Positions 1 through 11,566 of a stretch of DNA of 64,000 bases are shown here, piece by piece. The notes under the pieces were generated by a model. It was not told where the DNA came from. It ran no database searches and saw only the letters and a program-made list of their open reading frames with translations. How positions within the stretch are numbered: position 1 is the first letter of the stretch; every line of letters starts with the position of its first letter. The position numbers were made by a program, and so were the translations under genes. The stretch is from Cylicocyclus nassatus (taxonomy: Eukaryota; Nematoda; Chromadorea; Rhabditida; Strongylidae), in contig CATQJL010000305.1 in assembly GCA_958299035.1 (NCBI GenBank), positions 30,827,733 to 30,891,732 on the forward strand, written 5' to 3'.

Positions 1-652
1 TCACTTTATATTTATCCATTCCAGCTTAAATAATTGTTCGATCTATAAAATTTCCAACTGCGATATATAACCAATCCGTTGAAAGAAAATCAAAAACTGA
101 CCTAGACTAAAATTACTTTACCGTCGTCATAAGTACTGACAGTTTGGCATTGTGCCAAAACTGCCTGAAAACTGCTTGGGAAATCTATAAGCTATGAACC
201 TATTCACTCCATCCTCTACTTTACTTTAGCACGCGCAAAGCAATAAATGCGCCAGCTTCCACATGTGTACTATCATATAGCAGACACTAAATCATCTTTA
301 CTGGCATTTGTAGCGCTATAACAAACACTTGGTGGAGTTGCGCTAAGGAAAAGTTAACATTTGTTCCGTTGCGAAGGTTTGAAGGAGATTATTTGCAAAT
401 TACGATAGATAAAAATGTCCGCAAAGGGCAGCGAGCCCATGAAATTAATGCAAACGAGCAGGTTTATTGCAAAGAGATGAGAATGCACCTGTGCAAACGG
501 AGCGGTTTTTATGACCGTAAAATTATTCAAAAATTCTGCAAAATTCAAGAAATTTTGCAGATTTGCGTAGAAATTGTTGTGATTGAATAATGGGAACATC
601 TTCGAGTGAATAACAATTTCCTAATGAACGGCGAAATTAGGCACAATGGGGG
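1..652. other. no feature recognised
   Basis: AT-rich sequence without a convincing exon. Two short overlapping frames are open on opposite strands around 354-600, but neither has splice sites or composition that separates it from background. Confidence 0.4.
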
Positions 653-868
653 ATGAACGGCGCCGCCGCCGTCGCGCGTTATCGCCCCGATGACAGCCGA
701 ATGGAAGTGTTGACAGTGCATAAACATTACGATCGGCGAATGTATCTCGAAGTGATAATGAGAGTTTCGGGAACGCCCCGCACGAAATCGGGAACGCTTG
801 GCTCGAAAATTATTTCAAACGATGATTCACTTGACGATGAGATGGCAACTGAGGTAGCAGACAAGTGA
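653..868 (+). CDS. candidate first exon or short ORF, unknown product
   Basis: An ATG at 653 opens a 71-codon frame in a GC-rich island that stands out from the AT-rich flanks. The peptide starts MNGAAAV, is charged, and turns acidic near the end (SNDDSLDDEMATE). A possible donor, GAG|GTAGCA at 853/854, would end the exon after 67 codons in phase 0, just before the TGA at 866. If it is a first exon, its partners lie downstream on the plus strand, where other orphan exons are seen (2821, 4673, 8332, 9339), but the phases do not join directly, so exons are missing. I recognise no domain. It could also be a CpG-rich promoter region that is open by chance. Confidence 0.3.
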   Translation: MNGAAAVARYRPDDSRMEVLTVHKHYDRRMYLEVIMRVSGTPRTKSGTLGSKIISNDDSLDDEMATEVADK

Positions 869-1089
869 GCTGCTAGGGTTACGTGGATTTTATATGAATC
901 ATTCGGCACATACTTTGGCGTTTGCAGAGAGAAAAATGTTTGATTAACAATGAAAAGAGAGATGACATAAAAAGACGAGAAAAGAATGTGTACATCCGGT
1001 CTTGTGTGAAAAGAGCAAATCGATGATTTAGTACCAAACATCTCAGCAACGCTGGGGTTAGCGATCCCCTATCAAGATACGGGTTTGAG

Positions 1090-1814
1090 AAAGGAAAGAT
1101 CTAGATTTTCATTTTGTTGGAAATTCAATGTTTTTGAGAAGAAACTACGAAAAAATTTATAGGGATCGAAAAAAACCGTATTTTCAACTATATTCGTCGC
1201 ATCATTATTCAATCACTAAGAATTATTATATCAATCAATCACTAAGAATTATCTACATGAATTTTTTTTTAGCTTCAGAAACTATCACATTCTTGTTATC
1301 TTTTACTGTTCATTCCAGGCAAGACCATTTTTGCGCCTTCCACAACGTACAGGAAAAAAATTTTTGGGGTGATTTCTCAAAATCACTGTTTTTATTTGAC
1401 TTATATTTTCCAAGTAGAGAGAACTAGATGGAGAAGAGGCGGGAGAGAAGTTATACAGAGCGGGACGGGGAGGGCGAGAGGGGGGGGGGGGGCGGTGGGA
1501 CATAAAAAATGTAGGAAAGGGTGGGAGAAAGAATGATAACTCGACTTGTTTACTAGTTCATTTGCAATTTGGGTTACTACAATTCTGTCATAACTCTTTG
1601 CGGTACGTCAATTACATTTTCCTTCACATTATCTTTCGTTGATAACATATATCGTTCTATAATCATTCAATCTACTTACTACATATTACTTATTTGAACC
1701 ATAGAATCCTGATTGAACGAATACATATTCATTAGGGGCAGAAGAAAGCAGGTACCACATAAATTAAACACCAAACAAGTTTGAGTCTGGAAAAAATGTT
1801 TATAATTTTTTGCA
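1090..1814. other. non-coding stretch with a G tract
   Basis: No exon seen. Contains a purine-rich patch and a run of 13 G at 1480-1492. Confidence 0.4.
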
Positions 1815-1864
1815 CAATTTTGCTCGCGAGGCAAAAAGACAATTTTGCTAGCGAGGCAAAAAGA
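1815..1864. repeat. two tandem 25-bp units, each internally palindromic
   Basis: Two adjacent 25-bp copies (1815-1839 and 1840-1864) differ at a single base. Each contains an inverted pair TTTTGC...GCAAAA around TCGCGAG or TAGCGAG, so the pair could form two hairpins or one larger cruciform. Confidence 0.8.
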
Positions 1865-2820
1865 TAAGCTCAACTTCGCAAAATCTCACAAATATTTCAA
1901 ACATTCTCAGTAAACACGATGTCTTGTTTAAATGTCACTTCAAACAAAAACCAGGATAATGCACATATCATCAACCAGTCTTCCTTCTTCCTGGTTTTCT
2001 CATTGTGATAAATCTCGCAAATTGCATGAGATAAAGAGGGGGCCAATAAAATAGACAAATAAAAGTTTGCAATAGACATACGTATGTCAACGAAGCGGAA
2101 ATGTGAAATTCTAGAGTCAATAAAGGCCCACCATATTGACTTTGTTCAGTGAAACAAAATGAATAGCAGGACCGACAATGAAGACAAAAACTTTTCTAAA
2201 TTTACAAATACTCATCTTTTGAAAGAGTGTGGGACAAAGACACTTATCGTACCTTTAGTTAGACGATTGGAAAAAAGAAAGAAAAAGGAATGGAGATGTG
2301 TAAGCTAAGTGACACTAGTAGTCATCAAAAAGGAAAAGAGAAAAGATGGAAACGGATATGGGGGAAAGAGGAGGAGCGAGGAGAGAAAGGTGATCTATAG
2401 TCTTTAAAAAAAGGAGTCAACAAGAAGTTCTGGATATTTTCGCCTTCCCAAAATGAAGATAGTTTTTGTGGCAATTTCCTTAACGACACTGGGATGAAAA
2501 TATTGGAACACCATTCTTTCAGACACTTTAAAATATTTGAAGCAAGGGAACATCCGACAAGCACGTCCTTTGAACATTGTGAAGCACTTTCAGAAAAGGA
2601 AATGTGCAGGTGTTCGTCGTGAACAGGAATTTTTTTCTGGGTCAACAGCTGTGCTTGTTTTTTATTTGCAAAACTAGAAATGCTCATGGCCATTTCAAGA
2701 AAAATTTTTGAGCAAGACCCCTTGCGTCTTCTAAATGTCTAGTAAAAATAGAGCTTCAGCTTTACTTCTAAGCGGATTATAAGCTTGCAGAAAGATGATG
2801 AATTGCCCCTAAATCGTTAG
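1865..2820. other. no feature recognised
   Basis: AT-rich non-coding DNA. A 122-codon minus-strand frame at 2325-2693 is open, but it is serine/phenylalanine-rich with no splice support and is judged a chance frame. Confidence 0.35.
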
Positions 2821-2993
2821 CTGTGATTCCCCCTGGAGAGCCATAGGAAGTAAGGGAACCCATTATTCTAATGCACAGCAAATCGGACAAAATCTGGGTT
2901 TGTACTCTCTGAAGGGCGAGCGTTATCTCGCCGAACAATCGTCGAATGATCAGCTGATGCCCGTAAATCTTCCGAAATCGTTGAAACAAAGCG
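2821..2993 (+). CDS. internal exon of an unassembled plus-strand gene
   Basis: Between an acceptor ending in TTAG (2817-2820) and a strong donor G|GTGAGA (2993/2994), one frame stays open for 57 codons. It encodes a soluble-looking peptide with segments CDSPWRAIGSK and LYSLKGERYLAEQSS. It enters with two carried bases and leaves with one. The same DNA is also open on the minus strand, which weakens the call, but the splice sites fit the plus strand. No family recognised; it is not directly in phase with the exon candidates at 653 or 4673. Confidence 0.4.
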
Positions 2994-3139
2994 GTGAGAT
3001 CAAAGCCATCCTAGGCAATTCGGGTCGAATCTGACAAGTGTTACGAAAGATTAACGTAAACAATGAGTTAAGAGCGGAAATGGAGGATTTGGAGGGGAAC
3101 AGTTGGTGATGCGTTTTATCAGAGACCTAGAGTTCTAGG

Positions 3140-4625
3140 AAATATGGTAAAGTTACTGTAGTATTAACTGTCCAAGAATAAGCTAGAAAGTTGTCAGTAA
3201 AATTTTATGCTTTGGCCGCGCTGGGGTTCTATGAATTACTGTAAAATTACTGTAAAATCGTTAATTGTCTAGAAATCTGAAGGCTAACAAATGGTAATGG
3301 AAAATTTATTTGAGCTTAGCCCTAGAAAAACTGTAAAGATACTCTTAAAGCCAGGTGTTGTGGACAGAGCTCGGTACGTGGTGGGTTTCCGAAAATGCAA
3401 GAAAAGAAGCCCCTCTTGACTTTCGCAAAATTTTACGAAGTCCGCCTTGACTCTGAACCCTAAACGCAAAGCTAAGAAAAACTTGATTTGTGTTTCTTCG
3501 GCCACAAAAGCGATATCCCCTTTGCTCGTTGTCCCGAAAAACGATATCCAGCTTGCTTATAAACCATCTGTGCCGAGCCCCGTTTGTGGATAGTCTAGTT
3601 TTTTGAAAGAAGCTTTATGACACAAGAGACTTATATGGGTTACCTTAAAATTACTGCAAGAATAACAAATCATGGAACTTCAAACTAGACCAGAAATTGA
3701 ACTGGTAATAAACACATTTGTTCGGACGAAGTTTCAAGCCATAAACAACTTTCTGGACTACTGTATACTACCGAAGCAATAGTTCTAGGAATTGATATCT
3801 TTTAAAAGAGATTTCACGCAGTACTAGATACTGTAAAAATAACACTTGCCCAAATTTACTATACTAGTGGATAAGGGTTTGCAGCAAATTCTCAGTTTTC
3901 CATTTAGATCTACTATGCGTTAGGGAATAATTTAGTACTGAGATTCAAAGAACAATCCTGTTTATACAACTGTTTGAATGCATGTTTCAAACTATGTTGA
4001 TTACTGTGCTACTGTAAAGTAACGGGTTAGTCCAAACTGGACTGGATTTCTTGGCCCAAACGTTTTTTTGCCATGGGAAAGTTTTTTGGATTACTGTAAA
4101 AATACTGTAGAGCTGACAACTGTCCAAAGTCAAGCTTAAGAGTTACAGCATGCAGTAAAGTATATTAATTGTTTCAATGTGACTCTTATGCCTCAGATAT
4201 TTTACTTCATGCCTCAGATATTTTATTATTATTGTAAACTATCACCATAGCCTATTAGGCTCAAACTGTATCGGATCGGTTCATCGTGTTCGTTAGAGTT
4301 TTGTGTTTTACGGATTATTGTAAGACTGTAAAAGTAGCACTAGTTCGAAACCAGGTTCAACTTGCGGAGGCAATGATAGTGTTAGTGGACTTCTCAAACT
4401 ATTTGGCGAGAATTCATGTTCATTAAGAAAACACGAGTATACGATTAGGGAAAATGTGTAGAATGGCAGTATGCTGCCTAGGACACTTTAGATGATTACT
4501 GTGAAGGTATTAGCAATCCACTAGATGGCGTAATATGTAGTTTGTAAATTGTTATATTTTTCAGAAGCACAATATCTCTCTCTGAAAGGGCTACTGTAAG
4601 AGTTACTCTAGAAGTAGCAGTTGTC
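3140..4625. repeat. degenerate dispersed repeat rich in TTACTGTAAAA
   Basis: At least nine divergent copies of a motif resembling TTACTGTAAAA followed within about 20-30 bases by TTGTCCAAA-like sequence occur near 3145, 3235, 3650, 3825, 4005, 4095, 4315, 4495 and 4590. Spacing varies from about 90 to 400 bp. It looks like an old minisatellite broken by insertions, including the hAT MITE at 3365. Confidence 0.55.
3365..3582. mobile_element. hAT-type MITE, family 1, diverged copy
   Basis: The ends are degenerate forms of the CAGGGCTCGGCACGAGG inverted repeat. The flanks 3357-3364 (GTTGTGGA) and 3583-3590 (TTTGTGGA) match at 7 of 8 positions, consistent with an aged 8-bp hAT target duplication. 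The interior aligns by eye with the copies at 5318 and 9673 (shared blocks TTTTACGAAGTCC and ACGATATCCAGCTTGCTT). Non-coding. Confidence 0.8.
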
Positions 4626-4672
4626 CGTGCCAAAACCGTTCAAATATTACGACAGCTCGGTGTCAGTTACAG

Positions 4673-4813
4673 CACATGCAGGTGCGATTGGGAACAATAG
4701 AAGAGCGTGAGCTAGCAAACAGCTATCATTCACGAACAATAGAAAGACATGGAAATGTCGTGCGCCTGGCAGGTGAAGAAGAGCAGAATGATGAGCGTTC
4801 GAACGAAACATGA
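4673..4813 (+). CDS. candidate exon or terminal exon, unknown product
   Basis: After an acceptor GTTACAG (4666-4672), a frame runs 46 codons to TGA at 4811. It encodes a charged peptide (segments TIEERELANS, RTIERHGNVVRLAG) ending in an acidic stretch. It may be a last exon or may leave through the donor G|GTGAAG after the LAG codons. The opposite strand is also open here, so strand assignment rests on the acceptor and the composition. No domain recognised. Confidence 0.35.
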   Translation, partial: HMQVRLGTIEERELANSYHSRTIERHGNVVRLAGEEEQNDERSNET

Positions 4814-5317
4814 CAGATCTTTGGAAGGATGACTGAATCAAAAAATACCAGTAATACAAGTAACGAACTCGTCAGTTCCCATGGTAAGACCAAAACATCG
4901 TTAGCTACAAATATTGGGGGGAGGGGTGGGGGTTGAGGGTTAGTAGAAATGCCATAGATACATTTCTGTAAAATGTCTGGTATCGCGGTGAAATGTAGTT
5001 GAAGAACATTGTGTGCTTATCTCTTTTCTAGGAAGAAGTAATTTTTTTATCACGAAATCAATTCGGAAAACAGGATACATGAACTTTCTAGCAGTTAATT
5101 ATCAGCTATCAGAGCTGATTATCATGCTCCAAAAAGCAGTAGAAATAAGATGAAAAATAGAAGGTGTAGAAAAGTTTTTTCTTCTTTCCTCAAAATATCT
5201 TAGCTAAATAGGAGCTATAAAAATTATTGTGTAGCTCCGTATTTGCTCGTCAAAACAAAATCATCCTCTGGTCACAATATTCGAACAAATATGTTGATTA
5301 GAAAATGAATAACCAGA

Positions 5318-5520
5318 CAGGGCTCGGCACGAGGTGGCTAGATGAAAATGGAAAAAACGAAGTCCCCTTGACTTCTGGGAATTTTTACGAAGTCCCCTTT
5401 GACCCTCAACCAAATTTCCTCTAAAAACCGGAAAAATTCCCCAAAATCCCCCAAAAAACGAAACGTCGACTAAAAAAAAAGGTCCCGTCGCCAATTTAAG
5501 CCACCTCGTGCCGAGCCCTG
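5318..5520. mobile_element. hAT-type MITE, family 1, internally deleted copy
   Basis: A 203-bp element bounded by near-perfect inverted repeats starting CAGGGCTCGGCACGAGG, flanked by the 7-bp direct repeat AACCAGA (5311-5317 and 5521-5527). Compared with the 277-bp copy at 9673 it lacks about 74 bp just inside the right end. CAG/CTG termini with 7-8 bp duplications are typical of hAT elements. No coding capacity. Confidence 0.88.
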
Positions 5521-5527
5521 AACCAGA

Positions 5528-6565
5528 CTGAAAAATATGGCTGAAAAGTCAAATATGGATATTCTTGCCAGTTTCACGCAAGAAAGATAGACGAATGAAA
5601 GGTGAATATGGAACTAAGGAATTATTGATGAGCATATATTCAACGAAAATTAGTCAAGTTTGATGGAAAGAGCAGTCTGAGGCCAAGACCAAAAATGTAA
5701 TTTTGCTTGTGCCCCGTCAATGGTTGCCGATGGATGTTGTCACCTTAGATTGATCGCAGATCAGTCAAATCTTTCACTTGTGGCCTGTCAATGATAGTGA
5801 TCTGATCGCGCAGTTTATATTTCTGAGTAGGATAAATCGACTAGGGGTTGACTCGGACACGAATTTTGTGGCTAAATGTGTATAGAAAAAGGGATAGGAA
5901 CAAGCTAAGAACTTTTTTGTCCTAATTAGATACGATTTACGCCCTAGAAGACCAAGAGCAACGTAGCTGCTTCTCTAAATCGTCTCGAAATCATCATTCT
6001 GCAAGCTTAGACGATTTCGATAAGTGCAAATATAGCACTAGTTAAATAATGTTCAATAAAATTTTTCAAGTTATCAAAGTGACATTTTCTTACAAATATG
6101 GAACTTCGGCGAAATTTCACTAAGGCTTTATTTGGGTTCAGTTCATTCAGTTCATTTGCATACGCTGGATTTCCTAGTCATTATCATCGTTTTGCCTTTT
6201 ACGATGCTATACGCGATTTTGCATTCATTGTTGTTGCCAAATTTTGTCTACTTCTTGAGAGGACTTATGAAAGCAATAGAGATTCACTCATAGAACTTGA
6301 AGTAGATGAATCAAAGGATCAAAAATCGATCTTTGCGGATTTCAAAATATTGTAGAAGGCGATCGAAATTCGGAGTGTAAGCTTTTTCAGATAATAATGC
6401 AAATTCTTAATGCGAAGTTTCTTCTCGAAAAATACATAGTATGCTTGTCAAGAAGAATACCAGTCTGTAGTGGTAAGTTTTCTAGCATTCTGCAATCATA
6501 CTTGGATTAAAAATGCTTTCATTCTCATAGTTTGTTCCGAGTCTAGTTTTTTTTGATTTCTTATA
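5528..6565. other. mostly non-coding; one unconvincing ORF
   Basis: An 85-codon plus-strand frame at 6098-6355 starts with ATG. Its first half is Phe-rich and only its last third looks protein-like; no clear splice sites bound it. Two partial direct repeats (GTCAATG...GATCGC) lie near 5725 and 5785. Confidence 0.3.
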
Positions 6566-7245
6566 CAGGGTGTCCCAAAAAAATGTGCCTATTGTTTAAA
6601 TGTGAATAACTCTCTTGTAATGAAATGTTTTAAAAAGCTTTAGGTACCGCTTTGTAGGGCGAGGTCAAACTTAGACTCACAGTATAGAGCGAGTCATCTA
6701 TCGTTCTCCATTACTGTAGGATTACGGTATGAACTTCGACAAGGATTTTAGGCCCTTGGAGGCTATATTCTGCCTCGGAACAAGTTCAAACAAGCCAAAA
6801 ACTCTTATACTACGGTAATGAGAGTCACTGATTTTGAATTTAAAAATTCCCATTTTACTGTGATGCTTCTTTCCTAAGTTATCCCCGGTAAATCGTAATA
6901 ACTCAATTCCCAGCATTTGTCAAAAATGTAATTACACCGTCAAAAAAGCTGAAAACACTCGTAAAAAGTTGTTAGGTGGAATCAGCATGCGCGAAAATCC
7001 TAGTACACAATTTTTCAGATTTTTTGAAAGAAATTTTGTTATGTGGTATATTTCACAACGGCTCCATATGCTGGAAGTTCTTACCGTAATCCTACAGTAA
7101 TGAAGAGCGATGGATGATTCGCTCCATACTGTAAATCTAAGTTCAAACTCGCTCTACAGAAAGGTACCTAAAGCTTTTCGAAATATTTCATTACAAGAGA
7201 GTTATTCACAATCAAACAGTAGGCACATTTTTTTGGGACACCCTG
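6566..7245. mobile_element. Tc1/mariner-type MITE, family A, complete copy
   Basis: A 680-bp non-coding palindromic element. The termini are CAGGGTGTCCCAAAAAAATG and its inverse, flanked by TA on both sides (6564-6565, 7246-7247). Inverted similarity extends well inside, for example TTTAGGTACC near 6640 against GGTACCTAAAG near 7165. A TA duplication with long inverted repeats points to mobilisation by a Tc1/mariner transposase. It is the uninterrupted reference for the copy at 41133. Confidence 0.88.
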
Positions 7246-7353
7246 TAGAATCACTAATTGCCTGCGCAATAGATTTGGGCGGTTGGTGCTTATAGTCTAG
7301 TACAATTAAACAGTAGATACCTTGTTGTTTCTATTGAAAGAAGTTGCGCTTAA

Positions 7354-7398
7354 AAATGGCTACGGTGCCTGAAACTTTTTTCGACCCCGTAGCCATTT
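7354..7398. repeat. 12-bp inverted repeat hairpin
   Basis: AAATGGCTACGG (7354-7365) and its perfect reverse complement (7387-7398) are separated by 21 bases. At 7414 a CAGGGCTCAGCAGAGGTGG sequence resembles a single hAT family 1 terminus without a partner, probably a truncated copy. Confidence 0.6.
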
Positions 7399-8164
7399 GT
7401 ATAGTTTACAGGGCAGGGCTCAGCAGAGGTGGTGCGGTCTGACGAAATAATAACAAGCAAAATTCTTACTCTAATCGTCAGTAAGCCAAATTTGAAGCTC
7501 TGAAGTAATTTCACCAGTAACAGGTGAACGTACATGTTACAAACGGTATTAGTGCATGAACTTGTGTGCACACGAATCCCAACATGTTAAAACATGATCT
7601 TTATGCACTAAAATACTAAAATCATTTTCTTTACAAAGACTAAGCAATATTGAGCCATTAAATTTGGTATAGCATCGTGACGATGATTAAAAGAAAAGTT
7701 TGAGAAATTATGAAAAAATTATGTGAATGAAAGGAGTTATAAGAGTTTTTTTTTATTTTAGGTTGTTCCCGCGCAAACTGGGAGCACCCTGGGGTTGCGC
7801 GGAACCATACAAGGTCATAGTTCACCTCTTTCCTCACATAATTTCTGGAAAATTTTCAAATAAACCTATTCTTTAGTTTAAGTTCTACCTGTATGCACTT
7901 AGCTTATTTCAAGTTTCGACCCATCTACTTTGCTACGGCGCTTGATGATATGAAAAATTTCTTCTTCTTTTCGTCTCTTGTGGTTTTTGTCTCTAATTTT
8001 TTGTTTTTTTTTTGACTTTTATCCAAATCTTCGGTGCAGATTATAAGCCTTACTTTCACAAACTGCAATGTCAACAGGGACTTCGTTACCAAAATTTTTA
8101 AATGCGCTGAGACCTGTCACAAGGCCTTTTTTTGAGCAGTTGGCAATAATTTTTTTCTTTCTGC

Positions 8165-8193
8165 GCAAGTGTTGTCGGCACGGCAACGGCACC
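8165..8193. repeat. 29-bp dispersed repeat, copy 1
   Basis: This 29-mer starting GCAAGTGTTGTCGGCACGGC matches 15287-15315 at 27 of 29 positions in the same orientation. It is probably part of an unrecognised interspersed element. Confidence 0.6.
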
Positions 8194-8331
8194 CAGTTAG
8201 ACGCAAACTCAATGAAATATTAGAAACAGATCAAACGAAACTAAAGCAGAGGACATTCCGTGCGATAATTCAAATTGAGAGATTCACTGGGTAAGAAGAC
8301 TAGTTCGTAAATTTCTCCTAGCATTTCACAG

Positions 8332-8421
8332 CAGCAAGTTCAGGAAGTCAAGGAAGCTAATACTATAAGCAGCTTTGGTGATTATGACCCTTACGTCAGA
8401 TTCAGGGCAAACACGGTACAG
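8332..8421 (+). CDS. internal exon of an unassembled plus-strand gene
   Basis: An acceptor ATTTCACAG (8323-8331) is followed by exactly 30 codons ending at a CAG|GTAGTG donor (8421/8422). The peptide is hydrophilic and protein-like (QQVQEVKEANTI, GDYDPYVRFRANTVQ). The frame stays open past the donor to a TAG at 8575 and, after it, to 9078, so the true 3' end may be later. Phase 0 at both ends as drawn. No family recognised. Confidence 0.45.
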
Positions 8422-9338
8422 GTAGTGCTGCTGTTTGTTTACGGAATTAGGCGGACAAGGCTGTCGCTCCCACTCTCGCACCTGCGGATTCTGCTTGCGG
8501 TGAAATTTGACTCTGCTCGTGGAACGTATGCTGCAGTAAATAAAGCTTTCGGTTGCGTAAACATAATTGGGGCTTAGCTTGTGGGTAAGGGGAGTAGCAA
8601 AGGTAAACTCGTCCAGCTAGTTTTGCCAAGCTCATTTTGTGGGAAGGTGCTCGTGCAGGTATCAACAACAGCAGCAAAACTTGGTGGAATCTACTATTTC
8701 GAACCATATGATTCTATAGAATGCGAAGTATTTTCATATTTTTGGAATATATTTCACAGTCTCTTCTCTAGCTGTACAGAAACCACTGAGGCTTGGTTTG
8801 CTTGTCGAAAGTCTTTTACATCCTATTCACTCTCCAAACAAATTTTTTCTCCGAATCTTTTAAAGACTTCACTACTGCGCCAATTGTCAGGGACTCCACA
8901 ACTTTTTGGATATCAAAAGCTTCCCAGTATAGCTGAGCACTTGACCCATGTTAGGTCTGTGGCCAGAGCCCATACCGTATCACATGCTCAAGTGCGGCAA
9001 ATGGTAACCTTACCTGCGGCGGGACGAGTAGTTTATAGCCCTGTATCGTACTTGATCATCTTATCGAACAGATGCTAAGAGAGAAAGGACGTCCGAAGGA
9101 TTTACAAGAATCCCAGTTATTTGGCCAAAAGCAAAGGAGGGGGAAGGGAAGATAAGTAATACCCAAAAATTTAAGCATTCTTTCCAATTTCCTGGCTCTA
9201 ATGCGAGAAAAACTCAGAATGAAGAAGAATCGAAATGTTAGGATGAAAAGGAAGTGCGAGTTTTAGAAACTATTTGATTTCTAAATCTTGATTGGCTACA
9301 GTTAGCAGATCTTTGATTTTTCATAGTTCTTTCCACAG

Positions 9339-9452
9339 GACAAACTCCATTACCGAAGCTATTTTTTCACCTTTTCCTTCTGAAAGGATAGCGATCGAGC
9401 GATGTCGAAACTGTCGGGATATGGAAGATGTATCTGAAATTTCACTTCAAAG
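9339..9452 (+). CDS. internal exon of an unassembled plus-strand gene
   Basis: An acceptor TTTCCACAG (9330-9338) and a donor AG|GTATTT (9452/9453) bound a frame of 37 whole codons, entering and leaving with two carried bases. The peptide contains the charged cysteine pair segment IERCRNCRDMEDVSEISLQ. It may belong to the same gene as the exon at 8332, but at least one exon between them would be needed to reconcile phase. Confidence 0.42.
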
Positions 9453-9672
9453 GTATTTGATGTGTGGATTATTATAATCACATTTCATGCTGTGATTCGC
9501 CGTACTGTAAACATACGGTAGTCGTGTGGTAAGCTATGTATTTGCTGGAATCTGTTTGGAATTCTGTTACTAATCCCGCTTACATTGGGTAAGTACATGT
9601 TACATCATCACATTGATGCGACAATAACATTCCTCAGACTTTCTAGGCATACGGTAAGAGAAATCGTCTGGG

Positions 9673-9949
9673 CAGGGCTCGGCACGAGGTGGCTAGATGA
9701 AAATGCAAAAAACGAAGTCCCCCTTGACTTTTGGGAATTTTTACGAAGTCCCCTTTGACCCTCAACCAAATTTCCTCTAAAAACCTGAAAAATTCCCCAA
9801 AATCCCCCAAAAAACGAAACGTCGACTAAAAAAAAGGTCGCCGTCGCCAATTTTTCGTGTCTCTTCGGTCACAAAAACGAAACCCCCTTTGCTTTTCGTC
9901 CCAAAAACGATATCCAGCTTGCTTGTAAGCCACCTCGTGCCGAGCCCTG
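9673..9949. mobile_element. hAT-type MITE, family 1, longest copy
   Basis: A 277-bp element with inverted ends CAGGGCTCGGCACGAGGTGG and a perfect 8-bp direct duplication CGTCTGGG (9665-9672 and 9950-9957). It is the best-preserved member of the family in this window and lacks coding capacity. Confidence 0.93.
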
Positions 9950-9957
9950 CGTCTGGG

Positions 9958-10440
9958 TTCTTGTTTGGAGAGATGGATGTCTTCTTTTATTGCCAGTATG
10001 AGAACGCCGTAGAAAGACAATCTGTTTGGACCTATCTCAATTGAGTTGACGTACATATACATTATAGAAAGCACATTATATTGCCGTTCTATTCTACCGC
10101 ATGGATGTTGTGGGTATATGTACGGTAGGAAGAGGTTAACTTTTGAATTTCTTTGGAATTTCAAGAGTTGGATATAGATGTTGCAGCCATAATATTTACG
10201 CGATGGTGTCAGACTTCAGAGATACGGTAGTGTATGGTAGGTGGAAGCCAGTTTGCTCTTATCTCTTCGGAACTTTTAGAGATTCGTTGGGCTTTTATGT
10301 TGCAGCAACGTAATGGTTAATGCGATGGTGTCATACTGCACAGATACGGTAGGTGTATGGTACGAGTTCAATGTGCTGGACTCTTTTGAGAATTTTGTTC
10401 AGAAGGAGATTCATTGAAACCTTCTGTTGCAATTGTGTCC
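9958..10440. repeat. degenerate tandem repeat of about 130 bp
   Basis: Successive blocks near 10170 and 10298 share GATGTTGCAGC/TATGTTGCAGC, GCGATGGTGTCA, CAGATACGGTAG and GTGTATGGTA in the same order with a 125-130 bp period. Weaker versions flank them at about 10040 and 10400. Confidence 0.6.
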
Positions 10441-10499
10441 AACTGCAGATAAATAGTAAATCATTATAATCACCAATACTGCATTTACCGTTTTTTTCT

Positions 10500-10870
10500 T
10501 CTTTCATCTGCCTATCCACCCGCGATTACTGTAACCTCCAAAACAATGCAGCTGCATATCCTCGCAACATGCGGTGCCGACGAGCAAAGTCCGGAAATGA
10601 GTTGACCTGAAGTCGGACTTGAGATCGGATATAGATATGGGGATCGTTTGCTGCCTTTGTCGCTCCAGATAAAGTCGCTGATAGGCTGGCCGGACAGGTG
10701 CGAACGGACATGTTGATGACATGCGGCAAGGCGCATCGCGCACCTTTGATCGCTCACAAATTGAGCACCATTTATGGAGTCTTGATTGGGATCTGCTGAG
10801 TGAAGGCAGAGACCGAGCAGAAGATCACGTTCATTAGAAAAAGCAGGTAATTCTGAGATAGTGGAGGACA
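10500..10870. other. GC-rich coding-like block, strand and frame unresolved
   Basis: Three minus-strand frames are open at once (longest 119 codons, 10512-10871), and plus-strand frames are open in consecutive pieces, one reading GSFAAFVAPDKVADRLAGQV and onward to TGA near 10800. GC content is clearly above the flanks. It may be a decayed exon or transposon fragment. I cannot choose a frame. Confidence 0.3.
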
Positions 10871-11566
10871 AGTTATGGGCAAAATATTTGAAAGGTGAAA
10901 ATATTCGCGCGAAATGGTTTATTACAGTACACCTACCGTTTCCCGACAGTTTTGGGAAAAATTATTATCGACAGATTTAAGGAAACTCCTTTCCAGTAAC
11001 TTACCAATTACTCTCTCCTATTATATTTATCAAATTCTTGTTTCACTTATTTCTATAATTTCTGGTATGCTGTTCTTATAAATCTTGATTTACTTTCCAT
11101 CAATTTATCGAAAATCTGGTGAAGTCAACATATCTGAGTATAGAAAATCTTTAAAAAGGCACGAGCATTTGTTTGAAAATAACAATCGAAAATTTTTTTG
11201 ATTTAAGCTATTCTTTTTCTGTCTCATAATTATGAGAAAGCCTTCTTCTAGCCTATATACCCCCCCCCCCCCCTACTTTATTTAAAATAATCCCAAAGCC
11301 TAATGCTCTTATTATCGTAGATAATCCCCAAACTAATCAACATTAGTAAGTCAACAAACTACTTAGCTGTGCTTAGCTTGTTTATACATTCGACTAATAC
11401 TTCCATCAAATATTACAGGGGACATGACCTCTGCGCTGCACTATGGTAAAAAATGTTTCGAATGTTCTAATCCAAACCGGCAAAATCAGAAACGACACTT
11501 GTAACCAAGGAGTTTTGAATAGCTTTTGGTGATAATAGGTTTTCCAACATTTTCTCAATGTAAATA

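Noticed and set aside
8581..9078. 165-codon plus-strand ORF
   Set aside because: Composition is Ser/Phe-rich and unlike a folded protein. A short stretch near 8940-9002 may be an exon, but its acceptor and phase are ambiguous.
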